Source: JAUIAS01 sp030425395 | GTDB lineage: Bacteria; Pseudomonadota; Alphaproteobacteria; Rhodobacterales; Rhodobacteraceae | Direction: 5' to 3' | DNA: 64,000 bases | Assembly (NCBI GenBank): GCA_043553855.1 | Contig: CP121336.1 | Coordinates: 496,001-560,000 of the forward strand | Part shown: one piece after another, positions 35,139 to 43,875 of the stretch | How the letters are laid out: every line of letters begins with the position of its first letter | Position numbering within the stretch: the stretch's first letter is position 1 | Translations under genes and position numbers: made by a program | Notes under the pieces: generated by a model | What the model saw: only the letters and a program-made list of their open reading frames with translations | Database searches by the model: none | Told to the model about the DNA's origin: nothing

Positions 35139-35399
35139 TCACCTCGGCCCGCCCAACAATCTCCGCCGCACCCATTTGACCGCGTAAAACGCAGGCCAGC
35201 GCAACACCGATAATACCGCAAGAGAAACGCCAAAACCAACGAACATGCCGTTCTCGGCAAATACCCAAATCAACATCGGAACCGCCAGGGCAATCAACAC
35301 GTATGCGCGACGCCAATGGTTGTCGCGACTGGGAACCACGCCCAGAACAGACGCCAAAAGTGCCCAACACGCAGCAACAACAAGCGATGTCGTCAACAT
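35139..35399 (-). CDS. DUF2484 small membrane protein
   Basis: 86 residues with three transmembrane helices and the motif VPSRDNHWRRAYVLIALAVP, which I recognise from the DUF2484 family, a Rhodobacteraceae-restricted protein encoded inside dcw clusters next to murB/murC. The start is the ATG at 35399 with GGAGG and good spacing. Such proteins are sometimes mislabelled as MurC-related because of their position. Biochemical function is unknown. Confidence 0.8.
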   Translation of the reverse strand: MLTTSLVVAACWALLASVLGVVPSRDNHWRRAYVLIALAVPMLIWVFAENGMFVGFGVSLAVLSVLRWPAFYAVKWVRRRLLGGPR

Positions 35400-35941
35400 G
35401 ACGTCCCTCCACCAATCTCGCGCTTCCGTTACCGGCCAACCGGGCTCAGCACAAGCCACCACGCACCCCGCCACCGCGCGCACCCTCTTGCCAACAGGGT
35501 CAATAGGGGCCGCTGCCCCTCCGCCAGAGCCCTTCTTGCGAGGCGTAGCCAAACGCTCAAGGTTCATACAAACCTGCTTCTTTCTCGTTCCCAATACCCC
35601 CGCCGGAGGCACCGCGACGTGCGAAGCACGGCGCAAAACCAGTCTGCGCCGCAGGCGCTCAATGCGATCAAAACAACATCAACATGGCCTGATATGCAGC
35701 GTAAAGAGAAAATGAATTCTTGATGATTTTGACCGTTTGCACTGAAAACTCAGACACCTCTTGCAAGACAGTCTTGGTCGCCTGATAGGCGCGAAGTAAT
35801 CTGCCTCCTGCGCGAACAATCACATTTTTCCGTTCTTCTTTGCCGACCCTCAACGCTGTAAACCATTTGGTGTTTTCACGCCGTGCGACCGCCTTGCACT
35901 CCTTGCCTGCGGGTGTGGAAAATCCGCAAGACGACCAGCCC
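35400..35941. other. 542-bp non-coding gap between murC and DUF2484 gene
   Basis: The gap contains the first full copy of a ~90-bp dispersed repeat (35578-35665). The rest shows no gene I can support; the frame running into the DUF2484 gene is open through here but passes across the repeat and has no coding character. The 35680-35900 part is AT-richer and could hold a promoter for the DUF2484-murB-ddl-ftsQA segment. Confidence 0.5.
35578..35665 (-). repeat. Dispersed ~90-bp intergenic repeat, copy B
   Basis: Read on the minus strand it begins at TTGAGCGCCTGCGGCGCA-like sequence, then TGCGCCG...TTCGC.CGTCGCGG, then GCCTCCGGCGGGGGTATTGG and ends GAACGAGAAAGAA. Copies C (40973) and D (42684) share the same order of blocks with small differences. 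It has no open reading frame of its own. Confidence 0.9.
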
Positions 35942-37339
35942 CTATTTCCCCAGCCGTGCGGGCAGGTTGTGCGCCCATTGGCTGATCGTCCCGGCACCAA
36001 GGCAGACAACCATATCGCCGGGTTCAGTGGTCTCGCGGACCATCGCTTCTAGATCATCTTCAGTGCTCAGCGCGCGGGCGTTACGATGGCCGTGGCGTAC
36101 GAGGCCCGCAACCAGATCATCGCGGCTGGCACCGGGAATAGGAGCTTCGCCTGCGGCATAGACCTCTCCGATGCCGACGACATCGGCTTCATTGAAGCAG
36201 GCGCAGAAATCTTCGAACAGGCTCGACAAGCGGGTAAAGCGATGCGGCTGGTGCACGGCGATCACCCGGCCTTCGGTGGCCTGCCTTGCGGCTTTGAGAA
36301 CGGCCGCGATTTCGACGGGGTGGTGGCCGTAATCATCAATGATGGTCACGCCGCCCACTTCGCCGACCTTGGTAAAACGACGGTTCACCCCGCCGAACGC
36401 CGCCAGCGCACTGCGAATTTCCTCGCCGCTCATGCCAAGGTGACGCGCCACGGCAATCGCGCTGAGCGCATTGGACACGTTGTGATCGCCCGGCATGGGC
36501 AGGGTCAGGCCGTCGATGCGTTCGCCGGAAACCTGAAACAGAACGTCGAAATGGGCGATGCCCTTGATATAGTGCAGATTTACCGCGCGCACGTCGGCCT
36601 GGGCATTAAAGCCATATGTTGTTACCCGCCTGTCGGTGATCCGACCGACAAGCGCCTGAACCTCGGCGTGATCGGTGCAACAGACCGCCAGCCCATAGAA
36701 CGGGATGCCCGACACAAAGTCATAAAACCCCTGACGCAGGTTTTCGATGGACCCCCAGTGTTCCATGTGTTCGGGATCGATATTTGTCACAATGGCAATG
36801 GTGGCGGGCAGACGGTTGAAGGTGCCATCGCTTTCATCGGCTTCTACCACCATCCATTCGCCCAGCCCCACGCGGGCGTTTGACCCGTAGGCATGGATGA
36901 TCCCGCCGTTGACCACAGTGGGGTCGAACCTGCCCGCATCCAGCAATGTGGCAACCATGGTCGTGGTCGTGGTCTTGCCGTGGGTTCCCGCGACGGCAAT
37001 GTTGGATTTCAAGCGCATCAGCTCGGCCAGCATTTCGGCGCGCCGCACCACGGGCAATCCGCGCCTGCGCGCCTCGTCAAGTTCGGGATTGCCGGGCTTG
37101 ATTGCAGAGGAAATGACGACAACCTGCGCATTTTCAAGGTTCTCGGCCGTCTGACCCTCAAAAATCAGGGCACCGAGGTCTTCCAGCCGATGGGTGATCT
37201 TGGACCGTTTGAGATCCGATCCCTGAACGACATATCCGTGATTGAGCAGAACCTCGGCAATGCCCGACATGCCAATCCCGCCAATACCAACGAAATGGAT
37301 CGGCCCCATGTCACCGGGAAGTTTGGTTGCAGCGTTCAT
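35942..37339 (-). CDS. murC: UDP-N-acetylmuramate--L-alanine ligase MurC
   Basis: First amino-acid ligase of the stem peptide, adding L-Ala to UDP-MurNAc. 465 residues. VGIGGIGMSG (17-26) is the N-terminal UDP-binding motif, GTHGKTT at 118-124 the ATP loop, EADESDGTF and the DDYGHHPVEI C-terminal motif are present. Start and murG stop overlap by 4 nt. A 542-bp gap follows before the next dcw gene. Confidence 0.97.
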   Translation of the reverse strand: MNAATKLPGDMGPIHFVGIGGIGMSGIAEVLLNHGYVVQGSDLKRSKITHRLEDLGALIFEGQTAENLENAQVVVISSAIKPGNPELDEARRRGLPVVRRAEMLAELMRLKSNIAVAGTHGKTTTTTMVATLLDAGRFDPTVVNGGIIHAYGSNARVGLGEWMVVEADESDGTFNRLPATIAIVTNIDPEHMEHWGSIENLRQGFYDFVSGIPFYGLAVCCTDHAEVQALVGRITDRRVTTYGFNAQADVRAVNLHYIKGIAHFDVLFQVSGERIDGLTLPMPGDHNVSNALSAIAVARHLGMSGEEIRSALAAFGGVNRRFTKVGEVGGVTIIDDYGHHPVEIAAVLKAARQATEGRVIAVHQPHRFTRLSSLFEDFCACFNEADVVGIGEVYAAGEAPIPGASRDDLVAGLVRHGHRNARALSTEDDLEAMVRETTEPGDMVVCLGAGTISQWAHNLPARLGK

Positions 37340-38436
37340 TTGGTGTCGGTCCTTTCCGCCATCTCTTCGACCAGCGCGGCCAGCCGTTCGGCCGCGTCCG
37401 GCATCCCGACGGAAAGGGCGGCATGCGACATGGTGATCGCGGCGCGTTCGTCCGACAGAATTGTGGTGATCTGCTCCGCCAGTGTCCCCGCGTCAAGACG
37501 CTTTTCAGGGATCGAAATCGCGGCACCTGCCTCAACCAGCCCGCGCGCGTTGGCAGTCTGGTGATCCCCCGCGGCGGCGGCAAACGGGATCAGGATGGCC
37601 GGGCGTCCGATCACGGACAGATCGGCAATAGAGGATGCACCCGCGCGGCTGATGACAAGTTGCGCTTCGCTCATGCGCGCGGGCACATCATGGAAAAAGG
37701 TCTGAACGTCGACCTCTATGCCGCTGTCGGCATAGGCGGCCCGCACGCGATCCAGATCCTCTTCGCGGGCTTGATGGCTGACACGCAGGTGCCCATGCGC
37801 CTCTTTCGGTAACCGCGCCAGAGCTTCGGGAACCACATCCGACAGGATGCGCGCGCCCTGACTGCCGCCCATGACAAGAATTGCAGCCGGGTAATCCCCC
37901 GGCGGGATATAGGGCGCGCCCGCGCGTGCCAGAACCGCGGCGCGCACCGGGTTGCCAACATGTACGCCGCGGGCACCCTTGGGCAAATCCGTGGGCCAGA
38001 CGCCACAGGCCACCTGTGCGACGCGCGGCGCAAACATCGTGTTGACCCGCCCCAGAATACCGTTTTGTTCGTGGATCATGCTGGGCACCCCCAGCAGACG
38101 CGCCGCGGCAAGCGCGGGAATGGACGGATAACCGCCAAAGCCCACAACCACCGCCGGGCGATCCTTGCGCATCCGCGACGCCGCGCCCAGCACACCTGCC
38201 GCGATACGAGGAGCCACCATGGCCTTGGCCAGAATGCCGCCCCTTGCAAAAGTTGCGCTCTGGACTTCTTCGATTTCCACTGAATGCGGGAAACCACCGG
38301 TATAGCGGGCGCCACGCGCATCGGTGGACAAGCGCACCCGCCATCCCCGGCGTAGCATGACTTCGGCCAGGGCCTGGGCCGGAAACATGTGGCCGCCGGT
38401 CCCACCCGCCGCCAACAAGAGCATCGGAGCCGCCAT
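37336..38436 (-). CDS. murG: UDP-GlcNAc:lipid I N-acetylglucosamine transferase MurG
   Basis: GT28 glycosyltransferase that converts lipid I to lipid II at the inner face of the membrane. 366 residues; AAGGTGGHMFPAQALA at 9-24 is the glycine-rich loop, GFGGYPSIPAL and HEQNGILGRVN follow, and the C-terminal GGSQGAR and SRAGASSIADL segments bind UDP-GlcNAc. Its ATG overlaps the ftsW stop by 1 nt (TGATG). Confidence 0.97.
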   Translation of the reverse strand: MAAPMLLLAAGGTGGHMFPAQALAEVMLRRGWRVRLSTDARGARYTGGFPHSVEIEEVQSATFARGGILAKAMVAPRIAAGVLGAASRMRKDRPAVVVGFGGYPSIPALAAARLLGVPSMIHEQNGILGRVNTMFAPRVAQVACGVWPTDLPKGARGVHVGNPVRAAVLARAGAPYIPPGDYPAAILVMGGSQGARILSDVVPEALARLPKEAHGHLRVSHQAREEDLDRVRAAYADSGIEVDVQTFFHDVPARMSEAQLVISRAGASSIADLSVIGRPAILIPFAAAAGDHQTANARGLVEAGAAISIPEKRLDAGTLAEQITTILSDERAAITMSHAALSVGMPDAAERLAALVEEMAERTDTK

Positions 38437-39599
38437 CAGTGCCGCCCACGCAGGATATCGGCAATCTCACCCTGCGGACGCACACGAGTAAAGGCCAGCA
38501 GCATCCCGATCCCGATCCCCGCCGCGATCAGGGACGATCCGCCATAACTGACAAACGGCAAAGTCATACCCTTGGCAGGCAGAAGACGCACCGCGACCCC
38601 CATGTTGATCAAGGCCTGAACCCCGAACATACAGGCCAGACCGGTCCCGGCGAGCCGCGTGAACACATCGCGTTCGCGCATCAGCCGCAACATCGACCGC
38701 GCGACGATCCCGGAATACAGTGTGATAATGACCAGCACGAGGATCAGTCCATATTCCTCGGCCGCGACGGCAATGATGAAATCGGTATGCGCATCCGGCA
38801 GGGACCACTTGACCTGTCCCTCCCCGACACCGACACCGAAGAGGCCACCCTCGCGGATCGCATCCGTTGCATAACCGATCTGCGTCGTCGGATCGACTTC
38901 GGGGTTCAGAAAACCGTCAATCCGGCGCGCGAAGTGTTCCGAATGGGAATAGGCCACCGTGCCCACCGCGATAACCGCTCCGGCAATGGCCATGATCAGG
39001 GTCAGCGGTGCGCCGGCCACGAAATACATGACCCCCCAGGCGAACAGGATCAGGCTTGCCTGACCGAAATCCGGCTGCAAGGCGAGCATCCCCGCGATCA
39101 GGATACACAGGCCAAACGACCACGCCGTCCCCGGCGGGCCGCCAATCTGATGGCTGGCGGCCAGCATCCACGCGGCCACCACGATGAACCCGGGCTTGAG
39201 AAATTCGGACGGTTGCAGGGACGCAAAGCCCAGCGAATACCACCGGACAGCCCCCTTGCCAAAATCCGTGCCGAAGACAGGCAAAAGAGCAATCCCGACA
39301 AACGCCACCAGAAACCCGATGACCGCAAGGCGACGCACCAGCACCGGCGACATCATCGACGTGATGATCATCGCCACCAAAGCCACACCGCCAAAAAACG
39401 CCTGCCGTTGCACATAGTGAAACGGGCCAAAACCATTCCGCTCGGCCAGAGGAGGTGACGCGGCAAAGCCGAGGAGCAGGCCGATCCCGAACAGGATCAG
39501 CACGCAAGAGATGGACCACTTGTCCACCGTGCGCCACCACTTGGGAAGGATGGGTTCGCCCGCGTGTTCGGGCACTGCCCCGTAAACCATTTCGGTCAT
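38436..39599 (-). CDS. ftsW: Lipid II polymerase/division protein FtsW
   Basis: SEDS-family septal peptidoglycan glycosyltransferase that works with FtsI. 387 residues with about ten transmembrane helices. The conserved GVGEGQVKWSLPDAHTDFIIAV loop and PFVSYGGSSLIA near the end identify the family; the TDFI region carries the catalytic Asp position. The start at 39599 is a moderate call (weak ribosome-binding site; ATG at 39590 possible). Upstream lies a divergent flavoprotein gene, so the normal murD-ftsW junction is interrupted and ftsW needs its own promoter within 39600-39771. Confidence 0.96.
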   Translation of the reverse strand: MTEMVYGAVPEHAGEPILPKWWRTVDKWSISCVLILFGIGLLLGFAASPPLAERNGFGPFHYVQRQAFFGGVALVAMIITSMMSPVLVRRLAVIGFLVAFVGIALLPVFGTDFGKGAVRWYSLGFASLQPSEFLKPGFIVVAAWMLAASHQIGGPPGTAWSFGLCILIAGMLALQPDFGQASLILFAWGVMYFVAGAPLTLIMAIAGAVIAVGTVAYSHSEHFARRIDGFLNPEVDPTTQIGYATDAIREGGLFGVGVGEGQVKWSLPDAHTDFIIAVAAEEYGLILVLVIITLYSGIVARSMLRLMRERDVFTRLAGTGLACMFGVQALINMGVAVRLLPAKGMTLPFVSYGGSSLIAAGIGIGMLLAFTRVRPQGEIADILRGRH

Positions 39600-39771
39600 C
39601 GGATCGCCGCCTGTTCTGCCTCTGCCTCGCCCCTTTTCGGGGTCTGGTGCGCAGACTACCGCGAAAGCAGCTCCGGGGCCAGTGTCTTCATGGCAGCGAC
39701 GACCCTTTCCACCCCTCGCCTTGGGCGATCCGGCAAAAAACCGCCTCCACATTTGCCCGCAAGGCTCTTAG

Positions 39772-40977
39772 ATGGGGGCCATGTTCGTCAACAATCTCAT
39801 TCTTGGCGCAGGGGCCGCAGGCCTGATGTGCGCCGCCCACGCCGGTCCGGATACGCTGGTGCTGGATCACGCGCGGGCCCCGGGCGAAAAAATCCGGATA
39901 TCCGGCGGTGGTCGCTGCAATTTCACCAACCTCGGCACCGGGGCCGAGAACTTTATCTCGGCCAATCCCCATTTTGCCAAATCCGCGTTGGCAAGATACA
40001 CGCAATGGGATTTCCTGGACCTTGTTCAACGACACGGAATTGCGTGGCACGAAAAGACGCTCGGGCAACTTTTCTGCGACGGCAAGGCAACCCAGATCGT
40101 CGCGATGCTTCTGGACGAGATCGCGCGCGCCGGTGGCAAGGTCTGGCTGCGCACAGAAATCCGCGCCCTCTCCCATGATGGCGCGCACTTTCATGTCGAT
40201 GTCGACAGGGAAGGCCAGCGGCAACGCCTGTCCTGTCGTAATCTGGTGATCGCGACAGGTGGCAAATCCATCCCCAAAATGGGGGCAACAGGCCTTGCCT
40301 ATGACATCGCGCGCCAATTCGGCCTCGAGGTGACGGAAACCCGACCCGCGCTGGTGCCGATGACATTTTCCGACAACCGCTTTGCGCCGATCTCCGGCGT
40401 GGCCTGCCCCGTTACAGCCAGCAACACACGCGCCAGCTTTGAGGAAGCGATGCTGTTCACGCACCGCGGATTGTCCGGGCCCGCGATCCTGCAACTATCG
40501 TCCTACTGGCGCGAAGGGGATTCCATCACAATCGCCCTGTGTGACAGCAACCGCTTGCTTGGCGACCTCAAGGCGGCCCGCGCAGAAAACGGCCGCGTAC
40601 TAACAGCCAAGGCACTGGCCCGTCATTTGCCGACGCGCCTGTTGGAGTTTCTGACCCCTGATACGCTCCCCGGATCAATCCTCGAAAGGCGTCTGGCCGA
40701 CCAATCCGACAAGGCGCTGACCGAGATTGCACAAACCTTGGGTACCTGGCAGCTGACACCATCCGGCAGCGAAGGGTATCGAACCGCCGAGGTAACGCTT
40801 GGCGGCATAGACACAACCGCTCTTTCGTCTCGCGACATGGAATGCCGCCACCAACCGGGCCTGTTCGCAATCGGGGAAGCGGTGGATGTCACCGGCTGGC
40901 TCGGAGGTTATAATTTCCAGTGGGCCTGGTCCTCGGGCACAGCCGCCGGTCAGGCCATCCGTCACCGAAACCATTGA
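39772..40977 (+). CDS. HI0933/BaiN-family FAD flavoprotein
   Basis: 401-residue NAD(P)/FAD-dependent oxidoreductase of the HI0933 type. FAD motif LILGAGAAGLMCA at the N-terminus and the family hallmark RISGGGRCNFTN near residue 45; the C-terminal GEAVDVTGWLGGYNFQWAWSSG closes the FAD fold. The family is widespread; the physiological substrate is generally unknown. It is oriented against the dcw genes, divergent from ftsW and convergent with murD, and its stop lies inside a dispersed repeat. An ATG at 39781 is an alternative start. Confidence 0.93.
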   Translation: MGAMFVNNLILGAGAAGLMCAAHAGPDTLVLDHARAPGEKIRISGGGRCNFTNLGTGAENFISANPHFAKSALARYTQWDFLDLVQRHGIAWHEKTLGQLFCDGKATQIVAMLLDEIARAGGKVWLRTEIRALSHDGAHFHVDVDREGQRQRLSCRNLVIATGGKSIPKMGATGLAYDIARQFGLEVTETRPALVPMTFSDNRFAPISGVACPVTASNTRASFEEAMLFTHRGLSGPAILQLSSYWREGDSITIALCDSNRLLGDLKAARAENGRVLTAKALARHLPTRLLEFLTPDTLPGSILERRLADQSDKALTEIAQTLGTWQLTPSGSEGYRTAEVTLGGIDTTALSSRDMECRHQPGLFAIGEAVDVTGWLGGYNFQWAWSSGTAAGQAIRHRNH

Positions 40978-41068
40978 GCGCCTGCGGCGCATTCTGATTT
41001 TGCGCCGCGCTTCGCGCGTCGCGGTGTGCCTCCGGCGGGGGTATTGGGAACGAGAAAGAGGCCGGCTT
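40973..41068 (+). repeat. Dispersed ~90-bp intergenic repeat, copy C
   Basis: Plus-strand copy beginning within the flavoprotein stop (ATTGAGCGCCTGCGGCGCA), continuing TTGCGCCGCGCTTCGCGCGT, then GCCTCCGGCGGGGGTATTGG and ending GAACGAGAAAGA. It is nearly identical to copy D (42684-42774) read on the minus strand; the two flank murD in inverted orientation. Confidence 0.92.
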
Positions 41069-41188
41069 GTATGGGCCTCAATCACCCGGCTTCTTCTGTC
41101 CCAAAATACCCTTAGGAAACGCGCGAAGCGCGGTGGGGACGGCACCCATTTGTCTGGGTCGGTGGCGTCCTGAACACTTCGGCAAGGA

Positions 41189-42589
41189 TCAGGAGCCGAG
41201 ACTGTCCTTGACCGCCTTGATAAACGCTTCTCCGCGTTGCTCGAAATTGTCATATTGGTCGAAACTGGCCGCTGCCGGTGCCAACAGCACAGTATCGCCC
41301 GGCTCCGCATCTGCTATGGCGCGCGAGACTGCCGCTTCCATGGTTCCGCAAACCTCGGTCTCCACCGACAGCTGCATCGCAAAACTGGCGGCCTCGCGCC
41401 CGATCACATAGGCTTTTCGCACGGACCGGGAGGCTTCCGCCAAGGCATCCAGCCCCCCTTCCTTTTGCAACCCGCCACAAATCCAGCGAATGTTCTTAAA
41501 TGCACCCAGCGCCTTGCTGGCACTATCGACGTTGGTTGCCTTGCTGTCGTTCACGAACCGCACGCCGGCGGCTTCGGCCACAAGCTGGCTGCGATGAGGC
41601 AATCCCGCAAAACTCTCAAAGGCATCTGCAATCTGGCGTGGTCCCAAACCCATCGCGCGCGCCGCCGCATAAGCCGCACAGGCGTTTTGATGATTGTGCA
41701 CCCCCGGCAGGCCGGAAAATGGGCGCAAATCAATGGAACCGGTTTGCCGGCCCTTTCGATACTCTGTCAGGAACCCCTTGCGCGCCGCAACCTGCCACCC
41801 CGGGCCAGACGGCTTGCGCGTGACCGAGACGCGGATCACGCGATCATCTTCCGGACCTTCGGACAACTGGCCCGCCAGAAACCGGCCCTCGGCTTCATCA
41901 ACCCCTATGATTGCCCGATCCGGCCCACCTTCGGCGAACAACCGCCGCTTGGCCGCAAAATACCCGCCCATTCCGCCGTGGCGATCCAGATGGTCGGGTG
42001 ACAAATTGGTAAAGACCGCAATATCCGGCGTCAGCGCGCGGGCCAGTTCCGTCTGATACGAACTCAACTCAAGCACTATCACCGCGCCATCCTCAGGTGG
42101 CTCCAGATCAAGAACACCCCGGCCGATATTTCCGGCCAACTGACATGGCCGCCCGGCGCTGACAAAGACATGATGCAAAAGCGCCGACGTGGTCGACTTA
42201 CCATTCGAACCAGTCACCGCGATGACCCGCGGCGGGGTATCGAACCTTTGCCATTCTGACACCGCCAGTGACCGGAAAAACAAGCCTATATCGTTGTCCA
42301 CCGGAATGCCCGCATCCAGCGCCGAGGCAATAATTCCGTTAGCCACAGGATAAAGATGCGCTATGCCCGGCGACGTCACCAGACAGGCGATGCCCTCCAG
42401 CGCAGACGCCCGATTGAGATCGCGCAGCTCAAACCCTTCGGCCGATGCTGCCTCGCGCGCTGCCGGATTGTCATCCCAACATATCGCCCGCGCCCCCCCC
42501 GCCTGCAACGCGCGCGCAGCCGTCAAGCCGGATCGCCCAAGCCCCAGAACCGCGACGTCCTTGCCCGTTACTCCTTGAACCGGGATCAT
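41189..42589 (-). CDS. murD: UDP-MurNAc-L-Ala--D-Glu ligase MurD
   Basis: Adds D-Glu to UDP-MurNAc-L-Ala. 466 residues with VLGLGRSGLTAARAL at the N-terminus, ATP loop GSNGKST at 127-133, NLSPDHLDRHGG and the C-terminal NDSKATNVDSASKAL motif. It is flanked by inverted copies of the ~90-bp dispersed repeat: 197 bp separates it from mraY upstream and 211 bp from the convergent flavoprotein. This is the only Mur ligase of the cluster with such isolated flanks. Confidence 0.97.
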   Translation of the reverse strand: MIPVQGVTGKDVAVLGLGRSGLTAARALQAGGARAICWDDNPAAREAASAEGFELRDLNRASALEGIACLVTSPGIAHLYPVANGIIASALDAGIPVDNDIGLFFRSLAVSEWQRFDTPPRVIAVTGSNGKSTTSALLHHVFVSAGRPCQLAGNIGRGVLDLEPPEDGAVIVLELSSYQTELARALTPDIAVFTNLSPDHLDRHGGMGGYFAAKRRLFAEGGPDRAIIGVDEAEGRFLAGQLSEGPEDDRVIRVSVTRKPSGPGWQVAARKGFLTEYRKGRQTGSIDLRPFSGLPGVHNHQNACAAYAAARAMGLGPRQIADAFESFAGLPHRSQLVAEAAGVRFVNDSKATNVDSASKALGAFKNIRWICGGLQKEGGLDALAEASRSVRKAYVIGREAASFAMQLSVETEVCGTMEAAVSRAIADAEPGDTVLLAPAAASFDQYDNFEQRGEAFIKAVKDSLGS

Positions 42590-42683
42590 CCCTGCCCCCT
42601 TTGTTTGATGCTTACAAATCGATAACTATGCCAACACCAATTAGAAAGACGCATTTTCAGACAATCCGGGCAACGCCGCTGCA

Positions 42684-42774
42684 TCTTTCTCGTTCCCAAT
42701 ACCCCCGCCGGAGGCACACCGCGACGCGCGAAGCGCGGCGCAACACAATGAACACTGCGCCGTAGGCGCTCAAT
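42684..42774 (-). repeat. Dispersed ~90-bp intergenic repeat, copy D
   Basis: Minus-strand copy in the mraY-murD gap. Reading the minus strand: ATTGAGCGCCTACGGCGCAG, a short variable part, TTGCGCCGCGCTTCGCGCGT, then GCCTCCGGCGGGGGTATTGG and GAACGAGAAAGA. It matches copy C over almost the whole length. Confidence 0.92.
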
Positions 42775-42786
42775 GTGGTCAGACGT

Positions 42787-43869
42787 TCAACGCACCTTCA
42801 GAGTGGCCAGCCCGATCATCGCCAGAATCAGCGATATGATCCAGAACCGGATGACGATCTGCGGTTCGGACCAACCCTTCTTTTCATAGTGGTGGTGGAT
42901 CGGTGCCATCAGGAAAACCCGTCGGCCCGTGCGTTTGAAATACATCACCTGAACGATCACGCTCAACGCCTCTACCACGAACAAACCGCCGACAATCGCC
43001 AGCACCAGTTCATGCTTGGTGGCCACCGCGATGGCCCCCAATGCCCCCCCCAGCGCAAGGCTACCGGTATCGCCCATGAACACCGCAGCGGGCGGGGCGT
43101 TATACCACAAGAACCCCAGACCACCGCCGATCAGACCTGCCGCAAAGATCAGGATCTCGCCCGTTCCCGGCACATAATGCACATCGAGGTATTCGGTAAA
43201 GTCGACCCGGCCCACCGCATAGGCAATGATCCCCAGGGTTCCTGCCGCGATCATCACAGGCATGATCGCAAGACCGTCCAGCCCGTCCGTCAGGTTCACC
43301 GCATTGGCCGATCCGACGATCACGATCACTGCAAAGGGCACAAAGAAAAGACCCAGGTTGATCAGCGTGTCCTTGAACACAGGCAGCGCCAGCTGGTTTT
43401 GCAACGCATCAGGATGCGCCCAGGTCGCCCAGAACGCGGCGACGATGGCGATGGCAATCCCAAGCGCCATGCGCAGCTTGCCCGGCACACCGTTGGTATT
43501 TTGCTTGGACACCTTGGCATAGTCATCGGCAAACCCGATCAACCCAAAAGACAAGGTCACGAACAAAACCAGCCAGACAAAGGCATTGTCGAGCCGCGCC
43601 CACAGGAGCGTCGAGGTCATCAAGGCACCCACGATCAGCAACCCACCCATCGTGGGTGTGCCGGCCTTGTTGAAATGGGTTTCGGGGCCGTCGTCGCGGA
43701 TGGGCTGTCCTTTGCCCTGCCGCCTGCGCAGAACATTGATCAGTGGGCGTCCGAACATGAATCCAAAGATTAACGCTGTCAGAAAGGCCCCTCCGGCGCG
43801 GAAAGTGATATAGCGGAACAGGTTAAAGAAATCCCCCCCGTCCGACAGCGCCGTGAGCCAATAAAGCAT
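42787..43869 (-). CDS. mraY: Phospho-N-acetylmuramoyl-pentapeptide transferase MraY
   Basis: Integral membrane enzyme that transfers phospho-MurNAc-pentapeptide to undecaprenyl phosphate, giving lipid I. 360 residues and about ten helices. Signature loops: HFNKAGTPTMGG near residue 64, the Mg-binding FADDYAKV, NAVNLTDGLDGLA and the HHHYEKKGW histidine loop. It follows murF by 6 nt. Confidence 0.98.
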   Translation of the reverse strand: MLYWLTALSDGGDFFNLFRYITFRAGGAFLTALIFGFMFGRPLINVLRRRQGKGQPIRDDGPETHFNKAGTPTMGGLLIVGALMTSTLLWARLDNAFVWLVLFVTLSFGLIGFADDYAKVSKQNTNGVPGKLRMALGIAIAIVAAFWATWAHPDALQNQLALPVFKDTLINLGLFFVPFAVIVIVGSANAVNLTDGLDGLAIMPVMIAAGTLGIIAYAVGRVDFTEYLDVHYVPGTGEILIFAAGLIGGGLGFLWYNAPPAAVFMGDTGSLALGGALGAIAVATKHELVLAIVGGLFVVEALSVIVQVMYFKRTGRRVFLMAPIHHHYEKKGWSEPQIVIRFWIISLILAMIGLATLKVR

Positions 43870-43875
43870 CGTCTT

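Noticed and set aside
34829..35260. N-terminal extension of murB
   Set aside because: It overlaps the DUF2484 and small membrane genes; the ATG at 34828 matches the family start and makes an ATGA overlap.
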